A stretch of 7,841 nt of DNA from Gallionella sp. UBA6045 (GTDB lineage Bacteria > Pseudomonadota > Gammaproteobacteria > Burkholderiales > Gallionellaceae): the NCBI GenBank assembly GCA_002429165.1, contig DIYV01000090.1:14443-22283 (forward strand), written 5' to 3'. Below are positions 7,240 to 7,841 of this stretch, in pieces. The position numbers and the translations under genes were made by a program. The notes under the pieces are model-generated. The model was not told the DNA's origin and ran no database searches. It saw nothing but the letters and a program-made list of their open reading frames with translations. Within the stretch, counting starts at the first letter, position 1, and each line of letters begins with the position of its first letter.

Positions 7240-7300
7240 CATAAAAAGACAGAACCATCATAAATTCGCCCCTTTCGGCAATCCCTGGTTCTCTGCCGTC
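7240..7300 (+). ncRNA. Candidate structured RNA or leader downstream of the promoter
   Basis: Starting about where the 7203-7232 promoter would begin its RNA, AGAACCA (7251-7257) pairs perfectly with TGGTTCT (7286-7292). An outer GAC/GTC pair (7248-7250 with 7298-7300) adds to it across a 5-nt bulge. Inside the loop, GCC (7268-7270) and GGC (7277-7279) can form a small hairpin. No terminator is evident, so a 3' end cannot be placed. The stems are short and could be chance. Confidence 0.22.
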
Positions 7301-7416
7301 CTTTCAGCCCATCCTTTGTACTGCGTGCCTTTCAAGTCCAGGGACAACTAACAAATACTGGTACTGCACTAGCCAGCTGAAACGAATGATCGTCCACCCT
7401 TAAAAAATTATTTCCC

Positions 7417-7442
7417 GGAATCAGCGCAAGTCTGCTGATTTC
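7417..7442. terminator. Hairpin, possible leftward terminator
   Basis: GGAATCAGC (7417-7425) pairs with GCTGATTTC (7434-7442) around an 8-nt loop: eight Watson-Crick pairs and one G-U in the plus-strand RNA. Read leftward, it ends exactly at the stop of the 7442-7672 frame and is followed about 10 nt later by a run of six T (7402-7407 region). That T-run is too far away for a textbook terminator. Confidence 0.3.
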
Positions 7443-7672
7443 TACGGCGAACAACTGAACATACCGATGTGGCATTTCATGCCGATGTGGGTTTGATGGC
7501 TGAGTTCGGTCAGCTTTTCCTCGCAGATGCGTGTCACCCTGGCCATCGCCGCGAGAAACATCACCGGACTCCTACACAATGCCTTTCCATCTGTTCGCGG
7601 GCCGGTTCGACCGGCCTGTGCCACTGAGCCGTGTTCATGATGATGGCCGTGGTGCAACGCGATGACCATCAC
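7442..7672 (-). CDS. Unrecognised short open frame, possibly a gene remnant
   Basis: 76 codons from GTG at 7672-7670 (ATG next codon) to TAG at 7442-7444. The frame is open back to a TAA at 7733-7735, and the 20 upstream codons (IIQAFRITFTKLGGQYGCLG) read as plausible protein without an ATG, GTG or TTG start, which would fit a gene truncated at its 5' side. Notable features are a His-rich patch HHGHHHEH and a C-terminal HIGMKCHIGMF internal repeat containing cysteines. No Shine-Dalgarno is evident. I cannot assign a family; a chance open frame is equally possible. Confidence 0.2.
   Translation of the reverse strand: MMVIALHHGHHHEHGSVAQAGRTGPRTDGKALCRSPVMFLAAMARVTRICEEKLTELSHQTHIGMKCHIGMFSCSP
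7596..7620 (+). other. Strong GC-rich hairpin
   Basis: GGCCGGT-TCG-ACCGGCC (7600-7616) is a perfect 7-bp inverted repeat. In plus-strand RNA it extends to 11 pairs (7596-7606 with 7610-7620) through two G-U pairs; on the minus strand those become mismatches. No T-run follows, so it is not a terminator. It lies inside the minus-strand open frame at 7442-7672. Confidence 0.45.
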
Positions 7673-7790
7673 GCCTAAGCAGCCATACTGCCCACCGAGT
7701 TTGGTAAAGGTAATGCGGAAAGCCTGGATGATTTATGCCGATACGCTTAATCCATGAAAGATCAACGAACAGAATTAGACATACAGACCA

Positions 7791-7832
7791 ATGTTATTTG
7801 GACTGTCCAACATGATATTTGGACTGTCTAAT
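7791..7832. repeat. Two tandem 21-bp units with palindromic cores, possible operator pair
   Basis: Units 7791-7811 and 7812-7832 match at 18 of 21 positions. Their cores are TTGGACTGTCCAA (7798-7810, perfect half-sites TTGGAC/GTCCAA around one base) and TTGGACTGTCTAA (7819-7831, one half-site change). Centre-to-centre spacing is 21 bp, two helical turns. An AT-rich run follows to the window edge, so this may be the operator region of a gene to the right. The short symmetric half-sites recall FadR/GntR-type operators, but no regulator is identified. The array may continue beyond the window. Confidence 0.55.
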
Positions 7833-7841
7833 ATATATTAT

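Larger units (their letters stand above)
7120..7841. other. Non-coding or degenerate right flank
   Basis: This stretch of 722 bp after malQ has no recognisable protein. It opens with a weak terminator-like hairpin, then an AT-rich block (about 7171-7250) with a near-consensus rightward promoter, then mixed sequence with hairpins at 7248-7300, 7417-7442 and 7596-7620. A minus-strand open frame without a family match lies at 7442-7732. Tandem palindromes close the window from 7791. A 39-codon plus-strand frame (7232-7348) lacks any start codon. Confidence 0.6.

Noticed and set aside
7232..7351. 39-codon plus-strand open frame after the promoter (contains HHKFAPFGNPWFSAV)
   Set aside because: No ATG, GTG or TTG start in a suitable place and no family recognised; the opposite strand also reads through part of it (LKGTQYKGWAERTAENQG), so neither is convincing.
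7417..7442. Intrinsic terminator for the malQ operon
   Set aside because: In the plus direction the hairpin is followed by TCTACGG rather than a T-run, and it lies about 300 bp beyond malQ.
7464..7490. Direct repeat of CCGATGTGG, 18 bp apart
   Set aside because: Only 9 bp are shared and the rest of the 18-bp unit has diverged; too short to call a repeat element.
7208..7841. MITE or IS bounded by AT-rich inverted ends (ATAATATA-ATTA at 7208 and near 7828-7841)
   Set aside because: The match is low-complexity AT sequence with no flanking target duplication or transposase visible.

Overview
This is a glycogen (alpha-1,4-glucan) metabolism locus from a Gram-negative bacterium of moderate GC content. 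The protein style (an E. coli-like AGPase, a two-module GlgB and the Pgi N-terminus) fits a proteobacterium. I lean towards a betaproteobacterium of the Nitrosomonadales type (Gallionella/Sideroxydans/Nitrosomonas relatives), but this is an impression from sequence style, not a tested placement.

Layout. Two transcription units diverge from an 83-bp spacer (2419-2501). Leftward runs glgB (branching enzyme, 256-2418), then the start of pgi (glucose-6-phosphate isomerase, 1-228), which leaves the window at its left edge. Rightward runs glgC (ADP-glucose pyrophosphorylase, 2502-3827), a family GH57 glycosidase/glucanotransferase (3868-5580) and a short-type malQ (4-alpha-glucanotransferase, 5605-7119), with gaps of 40 and 24 bp. 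Together they cover G6P/F6P exchange (Pgi), activation of glucose-1-phosphate (GlgC), branching (GlgB) and glucan cutting or disproportionation (GH57, MalQ). Glycogen synthase (glgA), phosphorylase (glgP) and debranching enzyme (glgX) are not in the window.

The last 722 bp (7120-7841) contain no convincing gene. They hold a near-consensus sigma70-type promoter with 10-bp-phased CATAA elements, several hairpins, an unrecognised 76-96 codon minus-strand reading frame, and at the right edge two tandem 21-bp units, each carrying a TTGGAC-T-GTCCAA-like palindrome.

The most unusual feature is at the left edge. After 44 codons of ordinary Pgi, the reading frame enters two tandem 48-bp units, each with a 12-bp-arm hairpin and a CAACAAC loop. 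Because 48 is a multiple of 3, the array stays open in frame as a 16-residue peptide repeat up to the window edge. This resembles, in principle, palindromic elements inserted in frame in proteins (as known in Rickettsia). It is either an in-frame insertion in a housekeeping enzyme or the point where this pgi copy was broken.
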